6,112 bases of DNA from CAVSZB01 sp964420395 (GTDB lineage: Bacteria; Krumholzibacteriota; Krumholzibacteriia; LZORAL124-64-63), in the NCBI GenBank assembly GCA_964420395.1, contig CAYQTJ010000185.1, forward strand, positions 1-6,112, given 5' to 3'. Under the pieces are notes generated by a model. The model saw only the letters and a program-made list of their open reading frames with translations. It searched no databases and had not been told where the DNA came from. Of the stretch, positions 1-5,905 are shown in pieces. How positions within the stretch are numbered: the first letter of the stretch is position 1; each line of letters starts with the position of its first letter. The translations under genes were made by a program, and so were the position numbers.

Positions 1-455
1 CCGCCGACGCCGGCGCCGGCGCTCGCGGCAGCGCGCGCCGCCGCGCCGCCCGCCCTTGCCTCGCGCCGCTTCACCCAGGCGCGCAGCGGCTCCTGCGCCG
101 CCAGCAGCGCCGAGGCGAGGAGGATCAGGAACGGCACCAGGGCGCGGAACGTCCGCTCGCCCGACCGCAGCAGGAGGAAGCCGCCCGCCAGGCCGCCCAG
201 CACGCCGGCCGGCACGAGCAGCCGGAGCCGCCGCCCCTGTCCCCGCAGGTCGCACCGCTGCGCCACGGTGGCGCCGAGGTAGCCGGGGCAGAGCGCCACC
301 GTGTTGGTGACGTTGGCCGCCAGCGCCGGCACGCCGAGAGCGGTGAGGGCCGGGAAGGTGATGAGCGTGCCGCCCCCCGCCAGCGCGTTCACCGCGCCGG
401 CGGCGATCCCCGCGAGCGCGGCGAGCAGCAGGTCGGTGCCGCCCAGCGGCGTCAC
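1..455 (-). CDS. TauE/SafE family membrane permease (DUF81), C-terminal part beyond window edge
   Basis: Partial inner-membrane protein; 151 codons are visible and the gene runs off the left edge. The N-terminal half shows the pattern of the TauE/SafE family: a hydrophobic helix leading into a GAVNALAGGGTLITFPAL motif (residues 20-37), then GVPALAANVTNTVAL (41-55) and GYLGATVAQR (58-67). Further hydrophobic stretches lie at about 79-97 and 104-120, followed by a charged and Ala-rich stretch (about 129-151) that would be the central cytoplasmic linker. Family members are about 250 residues with about eight membrane helices and are linked to export or uptake of sulfite, sulfoacetate or other small anions; the substrate here cannot be read from sequence. 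The start chosen is GTG at 455, which overlaps the upstream thioesterase stop as GTGA; no earlier in-frame start is seen close by. It is probably translated by coupling from the thioesterase. Confidence 0.85.
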   Translation of the reverse strand, partial: MTPLGGTDLLLAALAGIAAGAVNALAGGGTLITFPALTALGVPALAANVTNTVALCPGYLGATVAQRCDLRGQGRRLRLLVPAGVLGGLAGGFLLLRSGERTFRALVPFLILLASALLAAQEPLRAWVKRREARAGGAAARAAASAGAGVG

Positions 456-940
456 GCGGACGGCCCGCCGGCCATCGACTCGGGCAGCCGCACCGCCACC
501 ACTTCGCCCCGCGCCGTGACCACGCCCTGCGCCGCCACGGTCACCTCCACCACGTACTTCCGGGCGCCCGCGTCCCGCACCCGCCCGCGGACCTCCAGCT
601 CCGGGCCGAGCGGCGTCGGCCGCAGGTAGTCCACCCGCAGCATCCCGGTGACGAATCGCGGCGCCGGCGCCTCGCCGATGGCGCGCCCGGCGGCCCTCTC
701 CGCCGCCGCCGCCGCCGTCCCCATCGCGTGGCAGTCCACCAGCGACGCGATCAACCCGCCGTACACGAATCCGGGCATGGCCGTGTGATGCGCGCGCGGC
801 GTGAAGAACGCCACCGTCTCGTCGCCGTCCCAGCGGGTCTGCAGCTTCAGGCCGTGCTCGTTCAGCCGCCCGCAGCCGTAGCAGTGGGCCACGTCGTCGG
901 GGTAGTGGTCCTGAACGGCGGGGGATTCGTCCCTGCTCAT
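452..940 (-). CDS. PaaI-like hotdog-fold acyl-CoA thioesterase
   Basis: A 162-residue single-domain protein, the usual size for a 4HBT/PaaI-type hotdog thioesterase; it would hydrolyse an acyl- or aryl-CoA thioester in the cytoplasm. Visible features are an N-terminal HCYGCGRLNEHGL motif (residues 19-31) common in this subgroup, the hotdog helix VYGGLIASLVDCHAMGTA (59-76) with candidate catalytic residues D69 and H71, and the strand-forming C-terminal half (about 98-150). The frequent HGG of PaaI proteins is YGG here (60-62). The ATG at 940 is preceded by AAAGGG (948-953, read on the minus strand) at normal spacing. Its stop overlaps the GTG start of the permease. It lies downstream of ubiE but is separated from it by a 175-bp gap with a repeat and a candidate promoter, so it may have its own transcript. 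Substrate unknown; a role as a quinone-precursor CoA thioesterase is possible but unsupported. Confidence 0.9.
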   Translation of the reverse strand: MSRDESPAVQDHYPDDVAHCYGCGRLNEHGLKLQTRWDGDETVAFFTPRAHHTAMPGFVYGGLIASLVDCHAMGTAAAAAERAAGRAIGEAPAPRFVTGMLRVDYLRPTPLGPELEVRGRVRDAGARKYVVEVTVAAQGVVTARGEVVAVRLPESMAGGPSA

Positions 941-977
941 CGGATCGCCCTTTCGCGTGGGGTTCTGCGCGCGGGGG

Positions 978-1006
978 AGGATAGCAGCGATCGGCGGGGA
1001 GCGCGA
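978..1006 (-). promoter_or_regulatory. Candidate extended -10 promoter for the thioesterase-permease pair
   Basis: On the minus strand TGC-TATCCT (986 down to 978) is a TGn extended -10 with 4 of 6 matches to TATAAT. A weak -35-like TCGCGC (1006-1001) stands 17 nt upstream. The -10 ends 37 nt before the thioesterase ATG. It shares TGCTAnnnT with the candidate promoters of ubiD and the terminal methyltransferase. Pattern-based only. Confidence 0.3.
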
Positions 1007-1040
1007 CTGCGAGAGGGCGGGAGCCGGGCGCCGGGACCTG

Positions 1041-1142
1041 CGTGGATGGGGCTCTCCGAGTCCTTCTGAACAGCCGTTGCTACGGTAGCAACGAGTTTGC
1101 AGGCCGCACCCATTGCTACCGTAGCAATGGCTGTTCGGAAGG
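1041..1142. repeat. Repeat locus A: REPIN-like inverted pair of 32-bp palindromic units
   Basis: Two units face each other: left arm 1062-1093 and right arm 1111-1142, with a 17-nt spacer (1094-1110). The right arm's reverse complement matches the left arm at 29 of 32 positions. Each unit has a constant part, CCTTCYGAACAGCC, and an odd-centred 19-bp palindrome: CGTTGCTACGGTAGCAACG on the left (1075-1093) and CATTGCTACCGTAGCAATG on the right (1111-1129). Both palindromes are perfect although they differ from each other, because the differences fall at paired positions. The left unit continues into AGTTTGCAGG (1094-1103) and is preceded by a weaker conserved flank from 1041; both are shared with locus B at a constant offset of 2600 nt. 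The locus lies between ubiE and the thioesterase gene and overlaps the 3' end of ubiE. Possible roles are an mRNA stabiliser, attenuator or bidirectional terminator, or simply a non-autonomous mobile repeat; no T-tract is present. Confidence 0.9.
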
Positions 1143-1979
1143 GCCGCCGCGCCCCCCTGCCCTCACCCGCTCCGGGTCGGCCACCCGCGCCGCAACCAGG
1201 TGCGCCACGCCGAGCGACTGCCGCTCCACGTCGACGTCGGCGAAGCCGCATTCCGCGAGCAGCGTGACGAACTCCGACACGGAGAGGAAGCGCCCCATGC
1301 TGGCCGGGAGGTAGCCGTAGGCGGAGCCGTCCCGCGCGAACAGCCGGCCGAGCAGGGGGAGCGTGGTGGCGAGCCACCGGCGCAGCGCGGGCGACGGGCC
1401 GCGACGCTCGCCGGTGGCGGCGGGGTCGGCGGGGTCGGCGCGGAAGAACTCGAGCACGAGGAGCTGGCCGCCGGGGCGCAGCACGCGCGTCGTCTCGCGC
1501 AGGCCGGCGCGGACGTCGGCCAGGTTGCGGACGCCGAAGGCGATCATCACGGCATCGCACGAGGCGGGGGGGAGCGGCAACGCGTGGGCGTCGGCGGCGA
1601 AGAGGAGGCTGGGGCGATCGAGGCCGTCGCGACCGTGGTGCGGCGCGCCCAGCCCCTTGCCGCGGCCACGGGCGAGCATCTCGGGGCAGAAGTCCGACAC
1701 GAGCAGCAAACGGCCGCGGCCGGCGCGCAGGCAGGTCACGGAGAGGTCGCCGGTGCCGGCGCAGAGGTCGAGCACCTCCCAGGCGTCGGGGTCGAGACGG
1801 GCCACGAGGCGACGGCGCCAGCGGCGGTCGAGGTTGAGGCTCAGCAGGTGGTTCATGAAGTCGTAGGCGCCGGCGATGCGCGCGAACATCGCGCGGACGG
1901 AGCGGGCGTGCGCGGCGGGGTCGCGCACCGTCCAGGTGTCGCGGGCGCGTTCGTGGATGCCCGGTCCGGCGGTCGCCAT
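1116..1979 (-). CDS. ubiE: UbiE/MenG quinone C-methyltransferase
   Basis: SAM-dependent C-methyltransferase that methylates the demethylmenaquinone ring (MenG reaction) and, in ubiquinone makers, 2-polyprenyl-6-methoxy-1,4-benzoquinol (UbiE reaction). The 287-residue product has the family landmarks in order: MFARIAGAYDFMNHLLSLNLDRRWR (start residue 31), the SAM motif VLDLCAGTGDLS (69-80), DFCPEML (96-102), the AFGVRNLADVRAGL signature (147-160), RVLRPGGQLLVLEF (165-178) and YGYLPASMGRFLS (221-233). The ATG at 1979 overlaps the ubiD stop as TGATG with no obvious ribosome site of its own, so translation is probably coupled. Family proteins normally end soon after the VAHLVAAR strand (258-265). 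Here about 20 more residues follow, and the last ones (GPSEQPLLR) and the TAG stop are encoded inside repeat locus A. With a menaquinone-type decarboxylase upstream, menG may be the better name. Confidence 0.95.
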   Translation of the reverse strand: MATAGPGIHERARDTWTVRDPAAHARSVRAMFARIAGAYDFMNHLLSLNLDRRWRRRLVARLDPDAWEVLDLCAGTGDLSVTCLRAGRGRLLLVSDFCPEMLARGRGKGLGAPHHGRDGLDRPSLLFAADAHALPLPPASCDAVMIAFGVRNLADVRAGLRETTRVLRPGGQLLVLEFFRADPADPAATGERRGPSPALRRWLATTLPLLGRLFARDGSAYGYLPASMGRFLSVSEFVTLLAECGFADVDVERQSLGVAHLVAARVADPERVRAGGRGGPSEQPLLR

Positions 1980-3526
1980 CACGGCCGGCGCAGCCGCGCC
2001 AGCAGCGCTCCCCAGCGCTCGTCCACCTGGCGCTTCACGTCGTCGCGCATCGTGATCACCGGCGGCCACTCGCGACCGTAGCCCTCCTCGCCCGGCCACT
2101 TGCGGGTGGCGTCGAGGCCCATCTTGCCGCCGATGAGCGCGTGGTTCGTGGTGTGGTCGAGCTGGTCGACCGGTCCGGTGGAGAAGAAGGCGTCGCGCTG
2201 CGGGTCGACGGCGTTGCTCACGCGCCAGAGCGTCTCGTAGGCATCCTGCACGTTCACGTCCTCGTCCACCACGACGATCGTCTTGCAGAACATCATCTGT
2301 CCCATGCCCCACAGCGCGTGGCACACCTTGCGGGCGTGGCCGGGGAACCGCTTGCGGATCGACACCAGCGCGAGGTTGTGGAAGCAGGCCGCCACCGGCA
2401 GGTGCAGGTCGACGATCTCCGGCAGCGCCGTGCGCAGCATCGGCAGGAACAGCCGCTCGGTGGCCCAGCCCAGGACGCCGTCCTCCATCGGCGGCCGGCC
2501 GACGATCGTGGTGAGGTAGATCGGATCGCGGCGCGAGGTGATCGCCGTCACGTGGAAGACCGGGAACGGCTCGTCCAGCGAGTAGAAGCCGGTGTGGTCG
2601 CCGAACGGCCCCTCCACGCGGCGTTCGCCCGGATCGACGTAGCCCTCGATGACGAAGTCGGCGTCCGCCGGAACCTCGAGGTCGCAGGTGACCGCCTTCG
2701 TGAAGGCGATCGGCGCGCCGGTGAGGAAGCCGGCCAGCAACGCCTCGTCGAGATCGTCGGGCAGCGGCGCCGTCGCGGCGTAGGTGAGCGCCGGCGGCCC
2801 GCCGATCGCCACGCAGACCGGCATCCGCTCGCCGCGCCGCTCGTGCAGGTCGTAGTGCGCGGCGCCGGTCTTGTGCACCTGCCAGTGCATGCCGGTGGTG
2901 CGGCCGTCGTAGACCTGCAGGCGGTACATGCCGAGGTTGCGCCTGCCGGTCTCGGGGTTGCGCGTGACGACGAGCGGGAAGGTGATGTACGGCCCGCCGT
3001 CCTCGGGCCAGGTGGTGAGCACCGGGATCATGTCGAGCAGGCCGCGGCGCGCCAGCTCGTCGCCCTGCACCACGACCTCCTGGCACGCCCCCCGCGCCAC
3101 CGATTTCGGCAGCGCGCTGCTCCACTCCTTGAGCCGGCCCAGCAGGCGCAGCTTGTCCCACAGGCCGCCGGCCGGCGCCCCGGCCTGCAGCGGCGCCTCG
3201 ATCTTCGCCACCGCCTCGTCCACCGTGGCGCAGCCGAGCGCCCACGCCAGCCGCTGCCGCGACGCGAACAGGTTGATGACCAGCGGGACCGGGCGGCCGT
3301 CGGCGGTGCGGGCGGCGGTGGTGCGTCCTGCCGCCTTGCCGAGCGGCCCCGGCAGGGGATTCTCGAACAGCAGCGCGGGCGATTCGCCGGACTTCACGAA
3401 GCGGTCGGCCAGCTCCGTCACCTCGAGGTGCGGATCGACCGGCTCCGTCACGCGGATCAGTTCGCCGCGCTCCTCGAGGAAGCGGCAGAAGGCGCGCAGA
3501 TCGCGGTTGGGCAGGCTCGCGGCCAT
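1979..3526 (-). CDS. ubiD: UbiD-family prenylated-FMN-dependent decarboxylase, probably menaquinone-type (MqnL-like)
   Basis: A 515-residue decarboxylase of the UbiD family, which uses prenylated FMN and a divalent metal to remove an aromatic carboxylate in quinone synthesis. By alignment from memory with UbiD/Fdc1, N197 and R202 (in NLGMYR), H218 (HKTGA) and E261 match cofactor or metal-binding and catalytic positions, and E305-G-P-F-G-D310 is the conserved acid pair. Other family blocks are ITFPLVVTRNPETGRRN (181-197), VYDGRTTGMHWQ (205-216), GRPPMEDGVLGWATERLFLP (343-362), KRFPGHARKVCHALWG (392-407) and GGKMGLDATRKWP (466-478). The TTGMHWQ and GWATERLFLP blocks recall the menaquinone biosynthesis decarboxylase branch (MqnL, futalosine pathway) more than E. 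coli UbiD. It is first in the minus-strand cluster; ATG 3526 has AGGAA (3532-3536) 5 nt upstream, and ubiE follows with a TGATG overlap. No UbiX (prFMN synthase) gene is visible in the window. Confidence 0.95.
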   Translation of the reverse strand: MAASLPNRDLRAFCRFLEERGELIRVTEPVDPHLEVTELADRFVKSGESPALLFENPLPGPLGKAAGRTTAARTADGRPVPLVINLFASRQRLAWALGCATVDEAVAKIEAPLQAGAPAGGLWDKLRLLGRLKEWSSALPKSVARGACQEVVVQGDELARRGLLDMIPVLTTWPEDGGPYITFPLVVTRNPETGRRNLGMYRLQVYDGRTTGMHWQVHKTGAAHYDLHERRGERMPVCVAIGGPPALTYAATAPLPDDLDEALLAGFLTGAPIAFTKAVTCDLEVPADADFVIEGYVDPGERRVEGPFGDHTGFYSLDEPFPVFHVTAITSRRDPIYLTTIVGRPPMEDGVLGWATERLFLPMLRTALPEIVDLHLPVAACFHNLALVSIRKRFPGHARKVCHALWGMGQMMFCKTIVVVDEDVNVQDAYETLWRVSNAVDPQRDAFFSTGPVDQLDHTTNHALIGGKMGLDATRKWPGEEGYGREWPPVITMRDDVKRQVDERWGALLARLRRP

Positions 3527-3571
3527 GGCGGTTCCTGTCGCGGGCAGCGGGTGGACGGACCGGGCGCGGCC

Positions 3572-3600
3572 AAGTTAGCAGACGCGCCGGGGGGCGGCAA
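3572..3600 (-). promoter_or_regulatory. Candidate sigma-70-type promoter for ubiD-ubiE
   Basis: On the minus strand, -35 TTGCCG (3600-3595, 4 of 6 matches to TTGACA) is followed after exactly 17 nt by an extended -10, TGC-TAACTT (3580-3572; the hexamer TAACTT is 3577-3572). The -10 ends 45 nt upstream of the ubiD ATG, predicting a leader of about 39 nt. The extended -10 resembles the candidates upstream of the thioesterase and the methyltransferase. Pattern-based, not proven. Confidence 0.45.
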
Positions 3601-3640
3601 TACGGGCCTGCCGGCGCGGTCGCGCGGAGCGGAGCGGAGG

Positions 3641-3884
3641 CGTGCATGGGGGTGCGGCGGTCCTTCCGAACAGCCACTGCTACGGTGGCAATGAGTTTGC
3701 AGGATCGATCCGGGGGGATCCCAGCGGTTCGGCACGACCTCCGACGGCCCTGCAGGCGCCGCGAGGCCCGCGCACTCATTGCACTCGTAGCAGTGGCTGT
3801 TCGGAAGAGCGCCACAGAGCCCTATCGACACCACGCGGCCCGCGCACGCATTGCACCCGTGGCAACGGCGGTCAGGAAGGGCGC
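3641..3884. repeat. Repeat locus B: one plus-oriented and two minus-oriented copies of the same palindromic unit
   Basis: The left unit (3662-3693) plus its AGTTTGCAGG tail (3694-3703) matches the left unit of locus A at 27 of 32 positions and the tail at 10 of 10. Two opposing units follow: 3777-3808 (27 of 32 matches to the right arm of locus A) and 3849-3880 (25 of 32). Thus three units form an inverted array with an 83-nt spacer between the first two. The inner 19-bp palindromes are degraded here: left CACTGCTACGGTGGCAATG, middle CATTGCACTCGTAGCAGTG, right CATTGCACCCGTGGCAACG. The long spacer has several small perfect palindromes: GGATCGATCC (3702-3711), GGGATCCC (3715-3722) and CCTGCAGG (3749-3756). 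The array lies between two divergent genes, so it may have grown by tandem duplication in a neutral spacer. Confidence 0.85.
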
Positions 3885-3885
3885 G
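3763..3885. repeat. 72-bp-period tandem duplication of the minus-oriented repeat unit
   Basis: About 51 bp from 3763 recur from 3835 (offset 72 nt) with roughly 40 of 51 identical bases. The copies share a CCCGCGCAC flank, the CATTGCAC palindrome start, and the GGAAG-containing end. In both, the unit is bordered by CCCGCGCAC rather than the TTTGCAGG tail of the plus-oriented unit, so there are two border types in the family. Confidence 0.75.
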
Positions 3886-3929
3886 CCCCCCCCGACGCGT
3901 CGGATCGGGCTGGCGGAGCCCCCCATCCT

Positions 3930-3940
3930 TTGATATCGAT
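3930..3940 (+). promoter_or_regulatory. AT-richer patch, weak promoter candidate for the aminotransferase
   Basis: TTGATATCGAT (3930-3940) is the only AT-rich stretch in the leader and contains overlapping palindromes GATATC and ATCGAT. TGA-TATCGA could act as a poor extended -10, 25 nt before the ATG. No convincing -35 is seen, and the true promoter may be elsewhere in locus B. Confidence 0.2.
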
Positions 3941-3949
3941 TGCGTTTCC

Positions 3950-3955
3950 AAGGAG
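3950..3955 (+). promoter_or_regulatory. Ribosome binding site that fixes the aminotransferase start
   Basis: AAGGAG, 9 nt before the ATG at 3965, is a near-consensus Shine-Dalgarno. It decides against the in-frame upstream start at 3851, which lies inside repeat locus B and would add 38 Arg/Pro-rich residues. Confidence 0.85.
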
Positions 3956-3964
3956 AGGCGCCGC

Positions 3965-5182
3965 ATGCATCGTGACCTCACGCACGGCTACGACCTTTCG
4001 CAGGCGTGGGCCCGGCACTGGGCCCTCGATCCGGGGCTCGACTTCCTCAACCACGGGTCGTTCGGCGCCTGTCCCACGGCAGTGCTGGAGGAGCAGGCGC
4101 GGCTGCGCGCGGAGATGGAGCGCCAGCCGGTGCGCTTCCTCTGGCGGACGTTCGAGGAGCGGCTCGACGCGGCGCGGGCAGAGCTGGCGGCGTTCGTCGG
4201 CGCCGATCCGGAGGATCTCGTCTTCGTCAACAACGCCACGACCGGCATCAACGCGGTGCTCGGCTCGCTGCGCTTCGCGCCGGGCGACGAACTGCTCGTC
4301 ACCGACCACGAGTACAACGCCTCGCGCAACGTGCTCGACTTCGCGGCGGCGCGCGACGGCGCCGTGCCGGTCGTGGTGCCGGTGCCGTTCCCGATCGACG
4401 ACCCGGAAACGGTCGTGCGGGCCGTGCTGGAGCGGGTGACCGAGCGGACGCGGCTGGCGCTGATCGACCACGTCACCAGCCAGACCGGGCTGGTGATGCC
4501 GATCGGGCGGCTCGCCGCGGAGCTCGGGGCGCGGGGGGTCGACCTGCTGGTCGACGGGGCGCACGGACCGGGCATGCTGCCGCTCGACCTGCGCCGGCTG
4601 GGGGTGCCGTACTACGCCGGCAACTGCCACAAGTGGCTCTGCGCGCCGAAGGGGGCAGGATTCCTGCACGTGCGGCGCGACCGCCAGCAGGCGATCCGCC
4701 CGGCGGTCATCAGCCACGGCGCCAACTCGCCCCGCGCCGACCGCTCCCGCTTCCGGCTCGAGTTCGACTGGGTCGGCACCGACGACCCGACGCCGTTCCT
4801 GTGCGTGCCGGCGGCGATCCGCTGCCTGGGCGGTCTGCTGCCGGGCGGCTGGCCCGACCTGATGGCGCGCAACCGCGCGCTGGCCCTCGCCGCGCGCCGC
4901 GCCCTGTGCGAGGCGCTGGCCGTGCCGCCGCCGTCGCCGGACGGGATGATCGGCACGCTCGCCGCCGTGCCGCTGCCCGACGGCGACGGGCCGCCGCCGC
5001 CCCCCCTGTTCCACGACCCGCTCTCCGCACGGCTGGAGGACGTCCACGGGATCGTCTGTCCGGTGTACCCGTGGCCGCGGCCGCCGCGGCGCGTGCTGCG
5101 CGTGGCGGCGCAGGCCTACAACACGCTGGGGCAGTACCAGCGCCTGGCGGGGATCCTGCGGGGGGAAACGGAGCCCGCCTGA
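3965..5182 (+). CDS. Class V aminotransferase-fold PLP enzyme, isopenicillin N epimerase-like (CefD/EgtE/SufS superfamily)
   Basis: A 405-residue cytoplasmic enzyme of PLP fold type I. Key features are DFLNHGSFGACP (residues 26-37), which is typical of CefD-like proteins; FVNNATTGINAVL (87-99), the cofactor phosphate-binding region; DHEYNASRN (114-122); VDGAHGPG (197-204) with D198 and H200 contacting PLP; and GNCHKWLCAPKG (219-230) with K223 the Schiff-base lysine. The C-terminal block VCPVYPWPRPPRRVLRVAAQ (364-383) and a following YNTLGQYQRL match the small domain of the same subgroup. A Pro-rich loop (342-347) interrupts the small domain. Despite frequent annotation as isopenicillin N epimerase, no beta-lactam genes are nearby; C-S lyase, desulfurase, lyase or epimerase chemistry are all possible. 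The gene is monocistronic, and its stop lies 4 bp from the stop of the opposing methyltransferase. Confidence 0.9.
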   Translation: MHRDLTHGYDLSQAWARHWALDPGLDFLNHGSFGACPTAVLEEQARLRAEMERQPVRFLWRTFEERLDAARAELAAFVGADPEDLVFVNNATTGINAVLGSLRFAPGDELLVTDHEYNASRNVLDFAAARDGAVPVVVPVPFPIDDPETVVRAVLERVTERTRLALIDHVTSQTGLVMPIGRLAAELGARGVDLLVDGAHGPGMLPLDLRRLGVPYYAGNCHKWLCAPKGAGFLHVRRDRQQAIRPAVISHGANSPRADRSRFRLEFDWVGTDDPTPFLCVPAAIRCLGGLLPGGWPDLMARNRALALAARRALCEALAVPPPSPDGMIGTLAAVPLPDGDGPPPPPLFHDPLSARLEDVHGIVCPVYPWPRPPRRVLRVAAQAYNTLGQYQRLAGILRGETEPA

Positions 5183-5186
5183 CGGC

Positions 5187-5858
5187 TCAGCGCGCGATCT
5201 CCTCCGTCTTGCGCGCCACCACCTCGACCACGCCGTGCCGCTCCGGCGGCGCCGCGCCGTGCGCGTGCTCGGGGCCGGCCGCCTCGCAGTGGTGAAGCAC
5301 GTCCCAGCCGATCAGCAGGTCGAGGATCTCGTGGCGCGCCAGGAAGGTGCGCACGAGGCCGCCGGGGCCGCGATACGAGTGCAGCCCGACCCGCTCCCAC
5401 CGGTCGCGGCAGGTGTCGTAGGCGGGGTCGTCCACGTGGATCGAGCTGAGCAGCAGCAGGCCGCCGGGCGGCAGCCAGCCCATCGCGCGGTAGAGCAGGC
5501 TGGCGCCTTCGCGCCGGGTCAGGCCCTGCAGGCGGTCGAAGGCGAGCACCGCGTCGAACGGGCCCTCGAGCGGACAGTCGAAGACGTCGCCGTCGGGCAG
5601 TTCGAGCGTCAGCTTCTCGCGCGCGACGGTCTCGCGCAGCCGCTCCAGCGCCGCGGGGGCCACCTCGATGGCGGTCACCCGCCAGCCGCGGCGCGCCAGG
5701 AACAGCGCCCGCTCGCCCTGGCCGGCGCCGATTTCCAGCACGCGGCCGCCCGGCCGGATGCGATCGATGAAACGGAGCAGCAGGGGCAACGCCCCCTCGC
5801 CGCACGGACCGGGGATCGGCGACGGCAGCGGCTGCGGCTGTACGGCATCCTTCGACAT
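5187..5858 (-). CDS. Class I SAM-dependent methyltransferase
   Basis: A 223-residue cytoplasmic Rossmann-fold methyltransferase. Motif I is GGRVLEIGAGQGERALFLARRG (start residue 37), with the acidic end of strand 2 at IEVAP (64-68). DGDVFD (89-94) and FDAVLAFDRLQGL (101-113) form the next strands, and LPPGGLLLLSSI (129-140) is the post-II motif before the substrate region. The overall shape, with a TehB-like GQG loop and a His-rich tail (189-208) ending in HGVVEVVARK, suggests a small-molecule methyltransferase of the TehB-like type, but the acceptor cannot be named. ATG 5858 is chosen because GGAGGG precedes it; a GTG start at 5915 would overlap the candidate -10 box and lacks a ribosome site. 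It is transcribed toward the aminotransferase and ends 4 bp from it, leaving no room for a terminator between the genes. Confidence 0.88.
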   Translation of the reverse strand: MSKDAVQPQPLPSPIPGPCGEGALPLLLRFIDRIRPGGRVLEIGAGQGERALFLARRGWRVTAIEVAPAALERLRETVAREKLTLELPDGDVFDCPLEGPFDAVLAFDRLQGLTRREGASLLYRAMGWLPPGGLLLLSSIHVDDPAYDTCRDRWERVGLHSYRGPGGLVRTFLARHEILDLLIGWDVLHHCEAAGPEHAHGAAPPERHGVVEVVARKTEEIAR

Positions 5859-5862
5859 GGTT

Positions 5863-5868
5863 CCCTCC
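5863..5868 (-). promoter_or_regulatory. Ribosome binding site that fixes the methyltransferase start
   Basis: GGAGGG on the minus strand, 4 nt upstream of ATG 5858, supports the shorter 223-residue product over the GTG at 5915. Confidence 0.75.
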
Positions 5869-5905
5869 AGGGAGCGCGCCGCCCGGTGCGGGCGCGCGCG
5901 GCGGT

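Larger units (their letters stand above)
3527..3964. other. Gene-free divergent intergenic region (438 bp)
   Basis: This stretch separates the divergent ubiD (minus) and aminotransferase (plus) genes. It holds the ubiD ribosome site and candidate promoter (3527-3600), repeat locus B (3641-3884) and the aminotransferase leader with an AT-richer patch at 3928-3949. Open frames crossing it read through repeat sequence and lack ribosome sites, and their translations (runs such as ATATVAMS and VAVRK) mirror the repeat in every orientation, so I call no gene here. Confidence 0.8.

Noticed and set aside
1079..1087. TGCTACGGT inside the repeat palindrome as another TGCTAnnnT promoter
   Set aside because: The match is forced by the palindrome, the hexamer TACGGT is a poor -10, and no start codon with a ribosome site follows at the right distance.
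1061..1142. Locus A as a CRISPR remnant
   Set aside because: Units are inverted rather than direct, there is no set of regular unique spacers, and no cas genes are present.
1061..1142. Locus A as a classical intrinsic terminator
   Set aside because: Stems are present but no run of T follows on either strand; termination by another mechanism is not excluded.
1116..3815. A very long minus-strand open frame covering ubiE and extending through the whole ubiD region
   Set aside because: Only its last 288 codons are ubiE; the rest is the out-of-frame shadow of ubiD and repeat sequence, rich in Arg, Ala, Gly and Pro as expected from GC-rich DNA.
3642..3964. Small open frames across repeat locus B with recurring peptides such as ATATVAMS, VAVRK and NGCSEG
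   Set aside because: The same peptides appear in locus A and on both strands because the DNA repeat is palindromic; there are no ribosome sites, so these are not genes.
3851..3964. Upstream in-frame start adding 38 residues to the aminotransferase
   Set aside because: It lies in repeat DNA, has no ribosome site, and a strong AAGGAG precedes the ATG at 3965.
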